In this document: in pieces, positions 33,296-42,925 of the stretch
Layout: every line of letters starts with the position of its first letter
How positions within the stretch are numbered: position 1 is the first letter of the stretch
DNA from: Sphingomonas sp. CCH9-E2
Lineage (GTDB): Bacteria; Pseudomonadota; Alphaproteobacteria; Sphingomonadales; Sphingomonadaceae
Direction: 5' to 3'
DNA length: 56,753 nucleotides
Assembly: GCF_001557215.1 (NCBI RefSeq)
Contig: NZ_LSJM01000132.1
Span: 1 to 56,753, forward strand
Translations under genes and position numbers: made by a program
The notes under the pieces: generated by a model
Told to the model about the DNA's origin: nothing
The model's input: only the letters and a program-made list of their open reading frames with translations
Databases searched by the model: none

Positions 33296-35802
33296 GCGAC
33301 GATATTTACCAGACGGTCGGGCACGACGATCACCTTTCGCGGTGTAGCGCCGTCCAGAATGCGCTGCACATTGGTATTTGCCAAGGCCATGGCTTCCAGA
33401 TCGGCCTTGTCCGCGCCCTTGGCCGCCGTGACGGTATCGCGCAGCTTGCCATTAACCTGGATCGCGATCGTCACCTCGTCATCGACCAGCAGGGCAGGGT
33501 CGACCGCCGGCCATTCAGCATCGGCGATCAGGCCGCTGTTGCCCATCGCTGCCCAGGCTTCCTCGGCCAGATGCGGCACCATCGGTGCTGCGATCAGGAT
33601 CGCGGTGCGAATCGCGGTCGCGCGCGACGCGCTCGGCGCGGCCTTTTCGATCGCATTGACCAGGCCATAAAGCTTGGCCACCGCCTTGTTGAACTGCAGC
33701 CCCTCGATATCCGCGGCGACTCCGGCGATGGTCTGGTGCAGCACGCGGTCGAGGCCCTTGTCCTCGCCGGTCCAGTCGCTGAGGCCATCGAACAGCCGCC
33801 ACAGCCGCTGGACGAAGCGCCACGCACCCTCAATGCCGTTCTCGGTCCACTCCAGATCGCGCTCGGGCGGCGAATCCGACAGCACGAACCACCGCACCGC
33901 GTCCGCGCCGTACTGGTCCACGATCGGTTCGGGATCGACCGTGTTCTTCTTGGACTTGGACATCTTCTCGATGCGGCCGACGGTGACCGGGCCACCGCCC
34001 TCGACCTCGACCAGTGCGTCGTTGCTGCGCACCACCTCGCCCGGCGACAACCAGCGGCCATCGGCGGACTTGTAGGTCTCGTGCGTCACCATGCCCTGGG
34101 TGAACAGCCCCTCGAACGGCTCGGCGATATCGATCATCCCGATCCGCTTGAGCGCGCGCGTCCAGAAACGGGCATAGAGCAAATGCAGGATCGCATGCTC
34201 GACCCCGCCGATATACTGATTCACCGGCAGCCATTGCTCGGCCACCGCACGGTCGAACGGCTTGTCGCCGGGCTGGCTGGCAAAGCGGATGAAATACCAG
34301 CTCGAATCGACGAAGGTATCGAGCGTATCGGTCTCGCGCCGCGCCGGCTTGCCGCATTGCGGGCAATCGACATGCTTCCAGGTCGGATGGCGGTCGAGCG
34401 GGTTGCCGGGGATGTCGAAGCTGACATCTTCGGGCAGCACCACCGGCAGCTGCTTCTTGGGCACCGGCACCGCGCCGCAAATCTCGCAATGCACGATCGG
34501 GATCGGCGTCCCCCAGTAACGCTGGCGCGAAACGCCCCAGTCGCGCAGCCGCCAGACAGTCGTTCCTTTGCCCCATCCTTCGGATTCGGCACGCCGGATC
34601 ACCTCACGCTTCGCGTCGGCGACATCCATGCCATTCAGGAAGTGAGAATTGACGAGCGTACCCGGGCCGGTGAAGCTTTCTTCCTCGACATATTCGCTTT
34701 GGGTTTTTTCGCCATCCGAGACGACTCGACGGATCGGCAGGCCATATTTGGTCGCGAATTCGAAATCGCGCTGGTCGTGCGCCGGCACCCCGAACACCGC
34801 GCCGGTGCCGTAATCCATCAGCACGAAATTGGCGATATAGACCGGCAATTCCCATGCGGAATCAAAGGGATGCGCCGCGCGGATGCCGGTGTCGAAGCCG
34901 AGCTTCTCCTGCGTTTCGATCTCCGCCGCGGTGGTCCCGCCCAGCTTGCACTGCGCGATGAACTCCGCCGCCGCCGAATCCTTGGCCGCCAGCGCCTGCG
35001 CGATCGGGTGATCCGCCGCGATCGCCACGAAGCTCGACCCGAAAATCGTGTCGGGGCGGGTGGTGAACACCTCTACTTCTTTGAAATCGCTGGACGAAAG
35101 CTTGAAGCGGAACTGCAGGCCCTGCGACTTGCCGATCCAGTTTTCCTGCATCAGCCGGACCTTGTCGGGCCATTTGTCGAGAGTTTCGAGACCCTCGAGC
35201 AGCTCGTCGGCAAAGTCGGTGATCTTGAGGAACCACTGGTTGAGCTTCTTCTTCTCGACGGGCGCACCTGACCGCCAGCCGCGCCCGTCGATCACCTGCT
35301 CGTTGGCGAGCACGGTCATGTCGACCGGGTCCCAGTTGACCGTCGATTCCTTGCGGTAAACCAATCCGTTAGCGAACAGATCGAGGAACAGCGCCTGCTC
35401 GTGCCCGTAATAGTCCGGCTCGCACGTCGCCAGCTCGCGACCCCAGTCGATCGCGAGGCCGAGGCGCTTCAGCTGCGCGCGCATCGTCGCGATATTGTCG
35501 CGCGTCCAGCCGCCGGGATGGACCTTCTTTTCCATCGCGGCATTTTCGGCCGGCATGCCGAATGCGTCCCACCCCATCGGGTGGAGCACTTCCATGCCCT
35601 TCATCCGCCGATAGCGCGTCAGTACGTCGCCCATCGTGTAGTTACGGACATGCCCCATATGGATGCGTCCCGACGGATAGGGAAACATCTCAAGCACATA
35701 GGATTTGGGCTTGGGCGAGTGATCGTCCGCGGCGAAGGTGCGGCGTTCTTCCCAGACCTTCTGCCACGCGGAATCGGCGTTCAGCGCGTTGAACCGCGAC
35801 AC
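33292..35802 (-). CDS. leuS: leucyl-tRNA synthetase
   Basis: This 836-residue class Ia synthetase charges tRNA-Leu. It has [15 protein letters not shown] (HIGH motif as HMGH), the CP1 editing domain with [20 protein letters not shown] and [16 protein letters not shown], and the CPQCG zinc knuckle. The KMSKSKK catalytic loop lies near residue 620, with an anticodon-binding helical domain at the C terminus. Length is typical of bacterial LeuRS. It follows DUF3576 across a 46-base gap containing a strong hairpin. Confidence 0.98.
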   Translation of the reverse strand: MSRFNALNADSAWQKVWEERRTFAADDHSPKPKSYVLEMFPYPSGRIHMGHVRNYTMGDVLTRYRRMKGMEVLHPMGWDAFGMPAENAAMEKKVHPGGWTRDNIATMRAQLKRLGLAIDWGRELATCEPDYYGHEQALFLDLFANGLVYRKESTVNWDPVDMTVLANEQVIDGRGWRSGAPVEKKKLNQWFLKITDFADELLEGLETLDKWPDKVRLMQENWIGKSQGLQFRFKLSSSDFKEVEVFTTRPDTIFGSSFVAIAADHPIAQALAAKDSAAAEFIAQCKLGGTTAAEIETQEKLGFDTGIRAAHPFDSAWELPVYIANFVLMDYGTGAVFGVPAHDQRDFEFATKYGLPIRRVVSDGEKTQSEYVEEESFTGPGTLVNSHFLNGMDVADAKREVIRRAESEGWGKGTTVWRLRDWGVSRQRYWGTPIPIVHCEICGAVPVPKKQLPVVLPEDVSFDIPGNPLDRHPTWKHVDCPQCGKPARRETDTLDTFVDSSWYFIRFASQPGDKPFDRAVAEQWLPVNQYIGGVEHAILHLLYARFWTRALKRIGMIDIAEPFEGLFTQGMVTHETYKSADGRWLSPGEVVRSNDALVEVEGGGPVTVGRIEKMSKSKKNTVDPEPIVDQYGADAVRWFVLSDSPPERDLEWTENGIEGAWRFVQRLWRLFDGLSDWTGEDKGLDRVLHQTIAGVAADIEGLQFNKAVAKLYGLVNAIEKAAPSASRATAIRTAILIAAPMVPHLAEEAWAAMGNSGLIADAEWPAVDPALLVDDEVTIAIQVNGKLRDTVTAAKGADKADLEAMALANTNVQRILDGATPRKVIVVPDRLVNIVA

Positions 35803-35822
35803 ATGTCTTTCCTTGTCTTCAA

Positions 35823-35847
35823 CCGGACGGGCGCACGGCCCGCCCGG
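35823..35847 (-). terminator. hairpin between DUF3576 and leuS
   Basis: CCGGACGGGC (35823-35832) and GCCCGCCCGG (35838-35847) pair with one G-U across five bases, beginning one base after the DUF3576 stop. There is no T-run, so partial termination or mRNA processing between the two genes is more likely than a full stop. Confidence 0.4.
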
Positions 35848-35848
35848 A

Positions 35849-36286
35849 TCACTTCTCGACGATTGCGGCGCGCCGCAGGTCGCGGGCCTTGGTCAGGATG
35901 ATGTCTTCCAGCTTCTGCACCGTTGCGGCTTCGACCGGGGCGTCGACCCACTGGCCACCGCGATTCTGCTGGCGCTGGACGCTGACGCGCAGCGCATCGG
36001 CGCGTAGATCCTGATCCAGGATCGCCACCGTGATCTTGATCCGCTCGGTCGAAAGGCTGGGGTTCACATACCAGTCGGTGACGATCACGCCGCCATTCGA
36101 ATCGGTCTGCGCGATCGGCGCGAACGACACGGTGTCGAGCGCGGCGCGCCACAGATAGGCGTTGACGCCGATCGTCGTCACCTTCGACGCGGCAAGGTCG
36201 GCGCGCGGGCGATCGCCACCGCCACCGCATGCGGCGAGGGTGAGGGCAACGCTGCCCAGGATCGCGGTGCGCAACTGGCGGTTCAT
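35849..36286 (-). CDS. DUF3576 lipoprotein
   Basis: This 145-residue protein has a lipoprotein signal ([18 protein letters not shown], lipobox LAAC) followed by a Gly-rich spacer. The DUF3576 core follows: [54 protein letters not shown] and a C-terminal [13 protein letters not shown] helix. It is conserved in alphaproteobacteria next to leuS and probably sits in the outer membrane; its role is unknown. Three in-frame ATGs lie at 36295, 36292 and 36286; the last has the best spacing to an AGG sequence. Confidence 0.9.
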   Translation of the reverse strand: MNRQLRTAILGSVALTLAACGGGGDRPRADLAASKVTTIGVNAYLWRAALDTVSFAPIAQTDSNGGVIVTDWYVNPSLSTERIKITVAILDQDLRADALRVSVQRQQNRGGQWVDAPVEAATVQKLEDIILTKARDLRRAAIVEK

Positions 36287-36474
36287 CGGCATCATCCTAT
36301 GGGAAATCTCATCGGGTCGGTGTGCATCTATAGATGCTGGCGCGCGCGCCGCAAGCGCAAGCCGCTGCAGGGCCATGCTGTGCGTCTTGGGCAACACCTG
36401 CACCAAAATCGGATTCCCCCTGTGGAACATCGCGGTCGAATCATGGTAGTGGCTAGCACGAATAAGGGGTTGCG

Positions 36475-37194
36475 ATGCGTATTCGTCGGATGATTGCGGG
36501 TATGGGACTGGGGGCGCTGGGCGTCGCCGGGCTCGTTGCCGCGCCGGCGCTGCTCGCACAAACCGGGGCACCGCAAAGTGTTGCGCCGGTGCGGTCGAGC
36601 CAGATCGCAGGCATCGGCACCTTCACCCCGGCATCGGCCGACCCCCGACTCGCGGCGGTATTGGCGCGCAGCGGTCTGTCGGGCAGCGGCTTCCGCTTCA
36701 CCCCCGCCGACACGCGCGGGACCAGCAATCGCAGCGTGACCGTCGCGGTCCGTGCGCGCACTGCGCGTCCGTCTGCCGCCATCGCCGATCGCGGTGTTGC
36801 GGCACCGGCGTCGGTGACGCTGCAGCCAATCGCCTATAATCTGGGCGTGTCGGTGGGCTGGAAGCGCTTTGCCATCTCGGGCGACCTTGCCAAGATGGAC
36901 CTGGCCGGACAGCCGGGCAGCAGCGAGAAGATGGATCTCGGCGTTTCCTATACCGGGAAGCGCGCATCGGGGCGGATCAAGGCGACCAGCGAGAAGCCGA
37001 GCGAACGCGGTCCGCGTCTGCTGACGGTCGATCCGAATTATTCGCTGGACGTTGGCGGGGCCTATTCGATCACGCGCAATCTCGATGTGACGGCGGGCGT
37101 CCGCTACACCAGCGAGAAGGACCGTCTGCCGCAGCTCAAGGATGATCGCCGCGACAGTCAGGCGGTCTATGTCGGGACGGCGATCCGCTTCTGA
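36475..37194 (+). CDS. exported protein with probable beta-barrel C-terminal part
   Basis: This 239-residue protein begins with a signal peptide (RMIAGMGLGALGVAGLVAAPALLAQ). A Ser/Ala/Arg-rich middle region follows to about residue 120. The last ~110 residues contain alternating polar/hydrophobic strands (YNLGVSVGWKRFAISGDLAKMD, KMDLGVSYTGKRASGRIKAT, YSLDVGGAYSITRNLDVTAG) and end in VGTAIRF; a terminal Phe is a classic outer-membrane barrel signal. Short barrels of this type are common conserved hypotheticals in sphingomonads. No function is known. AAGGGG precedes the ATG. Divergent from DUF3576. Confidence 0.8.
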   Translation: MRIRRMIAGMGLGALGVAGLVAAPALLAQTGAPQSVAPVRSSQIAGIGTFTPASADPRLAAVLARSGLSGSGFRFTPADTRGTSNRSVTVAVRARTARPSAAIADRGVAAPASVTLQPIAYNLGVSVGWKRFAISGDLAKMDLAGQPGSSEKMDLGVSYTGKRASGRIKATSEKPSERGPRLLTVDPNYSLDVGGAYSITRNLDVTAGVRYTSEKDRLPQLKDDRRDSQAVYVGTAIRF

Positions 37195-37207
37195 TCGTTG
37201 AACTGGC

Positions 37208-37732
37208 TCAAGCCCAAGCGTCGATCCCGGCCCATCCATAGGCACCAACGCGGCGAAGCGCGCGCCAGCGGCGTTCGTTCATTCCGCCCAGCGCGATCAC
37301 CGGTAGCTTGAGTCCGCGAATCATCAGCCCGAATCGGACTGCGCCGAGCGCCGGCGCCCCGGGGTGCGAACGGGTCGGATGGACTGGCGAAACGAACAGC
37401 AGCGCCGCGCCAGCCCGGATTGCCGCGACGGCTTCGACCCGCGAATGCACCGGGGCGGTGAGTGCATCGCGCTGGCGTCCATGGCGGAGCACCGCTCCGC
37501 GACCGACCGGCGGCCCGGCCACCACCAGCACCAGCCCCCGTCGGCGCGCGCAGCTGCGCACGCGTGCGTAGAGCGCCTGCCGTTTGGTGGGAGCGGTGGA
37601 ATAGTGGCGAAAGACGATGCCAGACCCGCGTGGCAGCGCGTCGATCGCCGCCCATAGTGCATCGCCGAGCCGCTCGTCGGTCATCAGCCAGCGGCGCGGA
37701 AGTCGGGCAGAGCGGGGGTGGCGGCGCGGCAT
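37208..37732 (-). CDS. thiamine phosphate synthase-like protein (ThiE/TenI)
   Basis: This 174-residue ThiE/TenI-type TIM-barrel protein is shorter than canonical ThiE (about 210). The pattern WLMTDERLGDALWAAIDALPRGSGIVFRHY, ALLFVSPVHPTRSHPGAPALGAVRFG and KLPVIALGGMNERRWRAL carries the phosphate-binding GG and SP motifs of the family. ThiE joins the pyrimidine and thiazole halves of thiamine. The truncated form may act elsewhere or be a paralogue, since no other thi gene is near. The ATG at 37732 is preferred; one at 37684 (MTDERLG) is possible. Confidence 0.8.
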   Translation of the reverse strand: MPRRHPRSARLPRRWLMTDERLGDALWAAIDALPRGSGIVFRHYSTAPTKRQALYARVRSCARRRGLVLVVAGPPVGRGAVLRHGRQRDALTAPVHSRVEAVAAIRAGAALLFVSPVHPTRSHPGAPALGAVRFGLMIRGLKLPVIALGGMNERRWRALRRVGAYGWAGIDAWA

Positions 37733-37754
37733 CGTGCCACCTATAGCGCCGATC

Positions 37755-38423
37755 ATGTCCGCCGAAACCGCCTCCACCCGCCTCGCCGATATCCATTCGC
37801 GGATTGCCCATGCCGCCAAGATCGCCGGCCGCCGCGCCGACGCCGTCACGCTGATCGCGGTATCCAAGACCCACGATGCCGCGGCCATCCAGCCTTTGAT
37901 CGATGCCGGACACCGCGTGTTCGGCGAAAATCGCGTTCAGGAAACTGCGGCGAAATGGCCCGCGCTCAAGGCTGCGACCCCCGATATCCGCCTGCATCTG
38001 GTCGGCCAGCTTCAGTCAAACAAGGCGGCCGACGCGGTGGCGCTGTTCGATGCGATCCATTCGGTCGATCGCCCGTCGCTGGTCGCCGCGCTGGCCAAGG
38101 CGATGGCGGAGAGCGGCAAGCGCCCCGATTGCTTCATCCAGGTCAATATCGGCGACGAGCCGCAAAAGGGCGGGGTGGCCGTTGACGGGCTGCCCGCGCT
38201 GCTGGCGCAGGCGCGGGCGGCGGGCCTGCCGATCGCCGGATTGATGGCGGTGCCGCCGGTCGGAGTCGATTCGGCGCCCTATTTCGCCTTGCTCGCCAAG
38301 CTGGCGCGCGAGGCGGGGCTGGAGGGACTCAGCATCGGCATGTCGCATGATTTCGAGGTCGCGGTGACGATCGGCGCGACCCATGTCCGTGTTGGCACGG
38401 CGCTGTTCGGAACGCGCGCGTGA
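37755..38423 (+). CDS. YggS-family PLP homeostasis protein
   Basis: This 222-residue single-domain TIM barrel binds pyridoxal phosphate through the Lys in LIAVSKTHDA (Lys38). Further motifs are FGENRVQETAAKW, LHLVGQLQSNKA, IQVNIGDEPQKGG, LMAVPP, LSIGMSHDFEVAV and RVGTALFGTR. YggS/PLPBP members buffer PLP and affect amino acid and B6 homeostasis; they are not enzymes in the usual sense. The ATG at 37755 is 22 bases from the divergent thiE-like start. It overlaps the HAD gene as GTGA. Confidence 0.95.
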   Translation: MSAETASTRLADIHSRIAHAAKIAGRRADAVTLIAVSKTHDAAAIQPLIDAGHRVFGENRVQETAAKWPALKAATPDIRLHLVGQLQSNKAADAVALFDAIHSVDRPSLVAALAKAMAESGKRPDCFIQVNIGDEPQKGGVAVDGLPALLAQARAAGLPIAGLMAVPPVGVDSAPYFALLAKLAREAGLEGLSIGMSHDFEVAVTIGATHVRVGTALFGTRA

Positions 38424-39094
38424 GCCTGTCGGTCCGGTTCGATGCGCTGATCTTCGATTTCGACGGCGTGCTGCTCGAGAGCGAGTTCGAGGGGAATCGG
38501 CACATCGCCGAGTATCTGACCGCCATCGGGCACCCGACCAGCCCTGAGGAATCGATGGCGAACTTCATGGGCCTTGCCGGGGCTGAGTTCATCGAGGCCA
38601 TCGAACGCTGGATCGGACGCACCCTGCCTGAAGACTTCCACGACGCGCGCGAGGCGGAAAATCGCCGGGCGTTGGCGGAGGGGGTGGCCGAAGTCGCGGG
38701 CGCGATCGCGTTCGTGCGCGCGCTACCGCACGATCTGCCGCGGGCCATCGCCTCGTCCAGCAACAGCCACTGGATCGCCACGCATCTCGACCATCTTGGC
38801 ATCCGCGATGTCTTTCATGGCCGGATCTTCAGTGGGCGTGAGCATGTGACGCGCGGCAAGCCCGCGCCGGACATCTATCTCCACGCCGCCGCCCAGCTTG
38901 GGGTGCCGATCGAACGCTGCGCGATCCTTGAGGATTCACCGGTGGGCGCGACCGGGGCGGTGGCGTCGGGCGCGCATGTCATCGGCCTGTGCGCGGGTAA
39001 TCATTGCGGACCGGACCACGGCGCCCGCCTGCGCGCGCTGGGCGTCCACGCCATCGCGCACGACTTTGTCGAAGTCGCGCGGCTGCTGGCCTAA
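38420..39094 (+). CDS. HAD-superfamily phosphatase
   Basis: This 224-residue HAD subfamily IA hydrolase resembles beta-phosphoglucomutase and phosphoglycolate phosphatase. Motif I is FDFDGVLLES (nucleophile Asp13, acid/base Asp15), motif II is AIASSSNSHW, motif III is RGKPAPDIYLHAA and motif IV is ILEDSPVGATGAVASG. A helical cap lies between residues about 20 and 85. It dephosphorylates a small sugar or metabolite phosphate that cannot be specified. Start is GTG, overlapping yggS. Its stop touches the convergent tldD stop (4-base overlap). Confidence 0.92.
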   Translation: MSLSVRFDALIFDFDGVLLESEFEGNRHIAEYLTAIGHPTSPEESMANFMGLAGAEFIEAIERWIGRTLPEDFHDAREAENRRALAEGVAEVAGAIAFVRALPHDLPRAIASSSNSHWIATHLDHLGIRDVFHGRIFSGREHVTRGKPAPDIYLHAAAQLGVPIERCAILEDSPVGATGAVASGAHVIGLCAGNHCGPDHGARLRALGVHAIAHDFVEVARLLA

Positions 39095-40509
39095 GCGGTT
39101 CCGCCCACGGTCAGTCCGTCGAGCAACAGCGTCGGCTGACCGACGCCCGCTGGCACCGACTGGCCGCCCTTGCCGCACATGCCGATACCCTCGTCGAGCG
39201 CGAAATCATTGCCGATCCCGATCACCCGGGTCAGGCTGGTCGGGCCGTCGCCGATCAGCGTCGCGCCCTTGATCGGGGCACCGAGCTTGCCGTTCTCGAT
39301 CTTGTACGCTTCGGTGCAGCTGAAGACGAACTTGCCCGAAACGATGTCGACCTGACCGCCGCCAAAGCTCTTGGCGAAGATGCCCTTCTTCACCCGGCTG
39401 AGCAGTTCGGCGGGATCGTCCTGACCCCCGCGCATGAAGGTGTTGGTCATGCGCGGCATCGGGGCGTGCTGGAAGCTCTCGCGGCGGCCATTGCCGGTCG
39501 GTTCGACGCCCATCAGCCGCGCGTTCATCCGGTCCTGCATATAGCCGCGCAGGATGCCGTCCTCGATCAGCACCGTCTCGCGCGTCGGCGTGCCTTCGTC
39601 GTCGATCGACAGCGATCCGCGCCGATCGGTAATCGACCCGTCATCGACCACGGTGACGCCGGGCGCGGCCACGCGCTCGCCGATGCGGCCGGAAAAGGCG
39701 CTGGTGCCCTTGCGGTTGAAGTCGCCCTCGAGGCCATGGCCGATCGCTTCATGCAGCAGGATGCCGGGCCAGCCGGGCCCGAGCAGCACCGTCATCTCCC
39801 CCGCCGGTGCATCGACCGCGTCAAGATTGACCAGCGCCTGCGCCAGCGCCTCGTCGATCGCGCGGTTCCACGTCTCGGGCTGCATCAGCCGGTCATAGAG
39901 CGCGCGGCCGCCGGTGCCGAAGCTACCTGTCTCGCGGCGTCCGTTGGATTCGACCACTATGCTGACGTTGAGGCGGACCAGCGGGCGGATGTCGGTGGCG
40001 ATGAAGCCATCGGGGCGGACGATCTCGACCACGCTCCATGATCCGAGCAGGCTGACCGATACCTGCACCACACGCGGGTCGCGGGCGCGGGCGGCGGCGT
40101 CGATCGTCTGGCACAGGTTCACCTTGTCGGCGAAGGGGACCAGATCGAGCGGATCGGCATCGGTATAGAGGTGGCGGTTGGTTCTTGCGGGGGGTGCCGC
40201 TTTGGGGCCGGTCGCCGGGTCGATCAGCGCCATCGTCTCACCCGCGCGGCGGATCGCGGCGTCGCTGATCTCATTGGCATGGGCAAAGGCGGTGGTCTCG
40301 CCGCTCACCGCGCGCAGGCCGAAGCCCGAGTCGGTGTTGTAGGACGCGGTCTTGAGCCGTCCGTCGTCGAAGCCGAACGCCTCCGTCTTGCGATATTGCA
40401 GGTAAAGCTCGCCATCCTCGGCCTTTGCGAGGATCGATGCGGTCAGGCGCTGCGCGGCGTCGGCATCGAAGCCGTCGCGGTAGAGGAAACCTCGGGGATC
40501 GCTGTACAT
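39091..40509 (-). CDS. tldD: metalloprotease TldD
   Basis: With TldE, TldD forms a zinc protease that degrades unfolded peptides and matures microcins or removes antitoxins. The 472-residue protein has the zinc motif ILLHEAIGHGLEGDF (HExxxH). The family strand GFGLRAVSGETTAFAHANEI, the MTNTFMRGGQDDPAELL segment and a C-terminal Cys-containing KGGQSVPAGVGQPT are present. Length is normal. TldE is not in the window. It follows the zf-CHCC gene by 18 bases on the same strand. Confidence 0.96.
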   Translation of the reverse strand: MYSDPRGFLYRDGFDADAAQRLTASILAKAEDGELYLQYRKTEAFGFDDGRLKTASYNTDSGFGLRAVSGETTAFAHANEISDAAIRRAGETMALIDPATGPKAAPPARTNRHLYTDADPLDLVPFADKVNLCQTIDAAARARDPRVVQVSVSLLGSWSVVEIVRPDGFIATDIRPLVRLNVSIVVESNGRRETGSFGTGGRALYDRLMQPETWNRAIDEALAQALVNLDAVDAPAGEMTVLLGPGWPGILLHEAIGHGLEGDFNRKGTSAFSGRIGERVAAPGVTVVDDGSITDRRGSLSIDDEGTPTRETVLIEDGILRGYMQDRMNARLMGVEPTGNGRRESFQHAPMPRMTNTFMRGGQDDPAELLSRVKKGIFAKSFGGGQVDIVSGKFVFSCTEAYKIENGKLGAPIKGATLIGDGPTSLTRVIGIGNDFALDEGIGMCGKGGQSVPAGVGQPTLLLDGLTVGGTA

Positions 40510-40527
40510 CCCCGGAATATAGAGCGC

Positions 40528-40758
40528 TTAAAGGCTCGCGCCAGACGCGATGTCGGGCAAATCGCTCTGGTCGGCGCCATCGGCCGGGCCGCCGATCAGG
40601 ACGAAGCGGCGGTCGCAATAGCCGCAATCGACATAGCCATGCTCGTCGATCTGCAGAAACACGCGCGGATGGCCGAGCGCGGCGGGGATACCGGCATGCG
40701 CGCCGTCACAGGCGACGCGGGCGGTGGTGACGCGGGTGACTTCGGGCGGCGCGATCAT
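40528..40758 (-). CDS. zf-CHCC domain protein
   Basis: This 76-residue protein has a single zinc finger of the CHCC type found in the complex I accessory subunit NDUFS6. Cys17, His30, Cys45 and Cys48 (ACDG...LGHPRVFLQ...YVDCGYCDRRFVL) give the spacing C-x12-H-x14-C-x2-C. Alphaproteobacteria carry free-standing versions that are thought to help complex I assembly or related Fe-S work; no nuo genes are near. The ATG at 40758 is the only sensible start. It is upstream of and probably co-transcribed with tldD. Confidence 0.9.
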   Translation of the reverse strand: MIAPPEVTRVTTARVACDGAHAGIPAALGHPRVFLQIDEHGYVDCGYCDRRFVLIGGPADGADQSDLPDIASGASL

Positions 40759-40863
40759 GGGAGTGCGGTTAGCAAAGCGGCGGAGGGGCGGCAATGACTT
40801 GTTGAGGGCTGCTCGGGTGCGGATTCGCTTGCCAATCGGCGCGCACCGTCCCACTTCCCCGGC

Positions 40864-41790
40864 ATGAGCGACGCGGCGATCGAGATCGAGGGCCTTTCCA
40901 AGGTCTATTCCGGGGGCAAACAGGCCCTCGACAACGTCACCTTCAGCGTCCCGCGCGGGCAGATTTTCGGGCTGTTGGGGCCGAACGGCGCGGGGAAGTC
41001 GACGCTGATCAACATCCTGGCGGGGCTGGTCAACAAGACCGGCGGCACGGCGCGCATCTGGGGGTTCGACATCGACGCCAGCCCGCGCAACGCCAAGCGC
41101 GCGATCGGGATCGTCAATCAGGAGATCATGTTCGACCCCTTCTTCACCCCGGTCGAGACGCTGGAGATTCAGGCCGGGCTGTACGGCGTGCCGAAAGCCA
41201 AGCGGCGGTCGATGGAGCTGCTGCGCGCGGTGCATCTGGAGGACAAGGCGCGCGCCTATTCGCGCACCTTGTCGGGCGGCATGAAGCGGCGGTTGATGGT
41301 GGCGAAGGCGATGGTGCATTCGCCGCCGGTGCTGGTGCTCGACGAGCCGACCGCAGGCGTGGACATCGAACTGCGCCAGCAGCTCTGGGCCTATGTCCGC
41401 ACGCTCAACGATCAGGGCGTGACGGTGGTGCTGACCACGCACTATCTGGAGGAGGCCGAGGAGCTGTGCGATCGCATCGCGATCATCAATCACGGCAAGC
41501 TGATCGCCAACGAACCGACCCGCGAGCTGGTCGGCAAGACCCAGGAAAAGGCGGTCGAGGTGGTGGTCGATCGCGACATCGTCGACCTGCCCGCCAATGG
41601 CTGTTTCCACAAGATCGAGGCGAAGGGCGAGCGGACGCTGGTGATCACCTATCGCAAGGACCGTGCCAATGCCGGCGAGGTCCTCGGCGCGGTGCAGGCG
41701 GCGGGCTTCGGCATCGTTGACGTCAGCACGCGCGAGGCGGACCTGGAGGACGTGTTCTTGAGCCTGACGCGGGCGGCGAACGCGGCCTAA
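40864..41790 (+). CDS. ABC transporter ATP-binding protein (ABC-2 export type)
   Basis: This 308-residue ATPase has Walker [10 protein letters not shown]-loop NQEIMFD, signature LSGGMKRRL, Walker [13 protein letters not shown] and H-loop [12 protein letters not shown]. The ~80-residue C-terminal extension ([20 protein letters not shown]...[14 protein letters not shown]) is typical of the YadG/CcmA/NodI drug- or polysaccharide-export group. Such proteins need an ABC-2 permease, usually the next gene, but here a convergent esterase follows with a 4-base overlap. The permease must therefore be elsewhere, or have been lost. Confidence 0.94.
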   Translation: MSDAAIEIEGLSKVYSGGKQALDNVTFSVPRGQIFGLLGPNGAGKSTLINILAGLVNKTGGTARIWGFDIDASPRNAKRAIGIVNQEIMFDPFFTPVETLEIQAGLYGVPKAKRRSMELLRAVHLEDKARAYSRTLSGGMKRRLMVAKAMVHSPPVLVLDEPTAGVDIELRQQLWAYVRTLNDQGVTVVLTTHYLEEAEELCDRIAIINHGKLIANEPTRELVGKTQEKAVEVVVDRDIVDLPANGCFHKIEAKGERTLVITYRKDRANAGEVLGAVQAAGFGIVDVSTREADLEDVFLSLTRAANAA

Positions 41791-42680
41791 CGCCGATAGC
41801 GCGCGAAAAAGCGCCACATCGCGTCATTGTCGGCGGTCCAGACATGGCCGCCGCCGCGCAGGATCTGGGCCGCCACCTCGGCCCGCGCGCGGCATCGGGT
41901 GTGGAGCCGTTCGTAGAGATTGGCAGCGAGGTCGCGGCGCAGCGGGCCGGCAGAGCAGCCGTTGAGCGCGGCCCAGCGTGCTTCGGCGGCCTCCATCGTG
42001 TACTGCCAATAGCCCGCACCGCCGCCCTGCACCGGGTTGGTGCCATCGGCATCCCCGGCAAAGGCGATCACCGGCATCGGGTGCTTGGGCGTGCAGGTCG
42101 CGGGGTCGGGGCGGGTCTTGTCGCTGGCCAGCGGGTTGCCCGCGCGCAGGCCCACGACCGGGGCGATCGCGGCGAAGCGGTCAGAGGCGACGCAGCCCAG
42201 CCATGACGTCATCCGTCCGCCGCCCGACAGGCCGGTGGCATAGACGCGCCTGGTGTCCGCGCAGCCGCTGGCCGCCAGCCAGTCGATTGCGCTCTTGAGG
42301 AAGGCGACGTCATCGGCGTCGCCCGGCCCCGGCACCTTGCCGGTGACGGTCGGAACGCCGGGAATGTTCCAGACAAAGCCGCGCTCGACCGGGATGCCCG
42401 CATCGGGTGCCGCGACGAGGAAGCCGTGGCGGTCGCTGCTCCCCTCCAGCTTCGATTGCGCGAGGATCGCGGCGCCGTCGCCACCGCTGCCATGCAGGGC
42501 GAAGACGAGCGGCAGGCGACCCGCCGGCGCGTTCGCCGGGACGTGGAGGAGCATCGAGCGCCCGGTATCGCCGACCGTGACCCGCGCCGTCGTGCCGGGG
42601 GCGACCGGGCAGCCCGGGGCGGCGAGGGCGGGCATCGCCGCGGCGAACAGGGCAGCGGCGGCGGCGAGGATCAGGCGCAA
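41787..42680 (-). CDS. secreted PHB-depolymerase/feruloyl-type esterase
   Basis: This 297-residue exported alpha/beta hydrolase is related to LpqC/polyhydroxybutyrate depolymerases. The best start is a TTG at 42680 with GGAG seven bases upstream; it gives a clean signal peptide (RLILAAAAALFAAAMPALA). The catalytic region has LVFALHGSGGDGAAIL (oxyanion), YATGLSGGGRM (nucleophile Ser), AGDADGTNPV (Asp) and GGGHVW (His). Paired Cys in the mature part suggest periplasmic or extracellular disulfides. It probably cleaves polyester or aromatic esters. A repeat element lies upstream at 42723. Confidence 0.88.
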   Translation of the reverse strand: MRLILAAAAALFAAAMPALAAPGCPVAPGTTARVTVGDTGRSMLLHVPANAPAGRLPLVFALHGSGGDGAAILAQSKLEGSSDRHGFLVAAPDAGIPVERGFVWNIPGVPTVTGKVPGPGDADDVAFLKSAIDWLAASGCADTRRVYATGLSGGGRMTSWLGCVASDRFAAIAPVVGLRAGNPLASDKTRPDPATCTPKHPMPVIAFAGDADGTNPVQGGGAGYWQYTMEAAEARWAALNGCSAGPLRRDLAANLYERLHTRCRARAEVAAQILRGGGHVWTADNDAMWRFFARYRR

Positions 42681-42722
42681 ACTTGGTCTCCAGACTGGGT
42701 GCTCCAGCGGTTCAAAACGCTC

Positions 42723-42827
42723 GTCACCCCGGCCTTGTGCCGGGGTCCACGGTGCCGCGCGTCCGGAGCTGGAGCCTCTTGCCCCACGCTTGCCGCGCAG
42801 TGGACCCCGGCACAAGGCCGGGGTGAC
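42723..42827. repeat. REPIN-like inverted repeat element, copy 2
   Basis: The left end (GTCACCCCGGCCTTGTGCCG, 42723 on) and the right end (CGGCACAAGGCCGGGGTGAC, to 42827) are perfect reverse complements. About 50 unrelated bases lie between the two hairpin units. It is of the same family and nearly the same length (105 bases) as the element at 31215-31320. It sits between the divergent esterase and nadB genes. Confidence 0.85.
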
Positions 42828-42925
42828 AATAAGGGGTGGGGGCACCGCGAAGTTCCGCGCGGTTTGATTTCCTCGCGCTTTGTCGCATAGCGGCTCCTCC
42901 GCCATCGGTGCGCGAAGGAACGAGA

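Noticed and set aside
33280..35271. 663-codon open frame opposite leuS
   Set aside because: It is antisense to a complete leucyl-tRNA synthetase and shows only shadow composition.
40759..41817. Minus-strand upstream extension of the zf-CHCC reading frame through the ABC ATPase gene
   Set aside because: The extension is antisense to a clear ABC ATPase. The 76-residue protein starting at 40758 already has the full family length.
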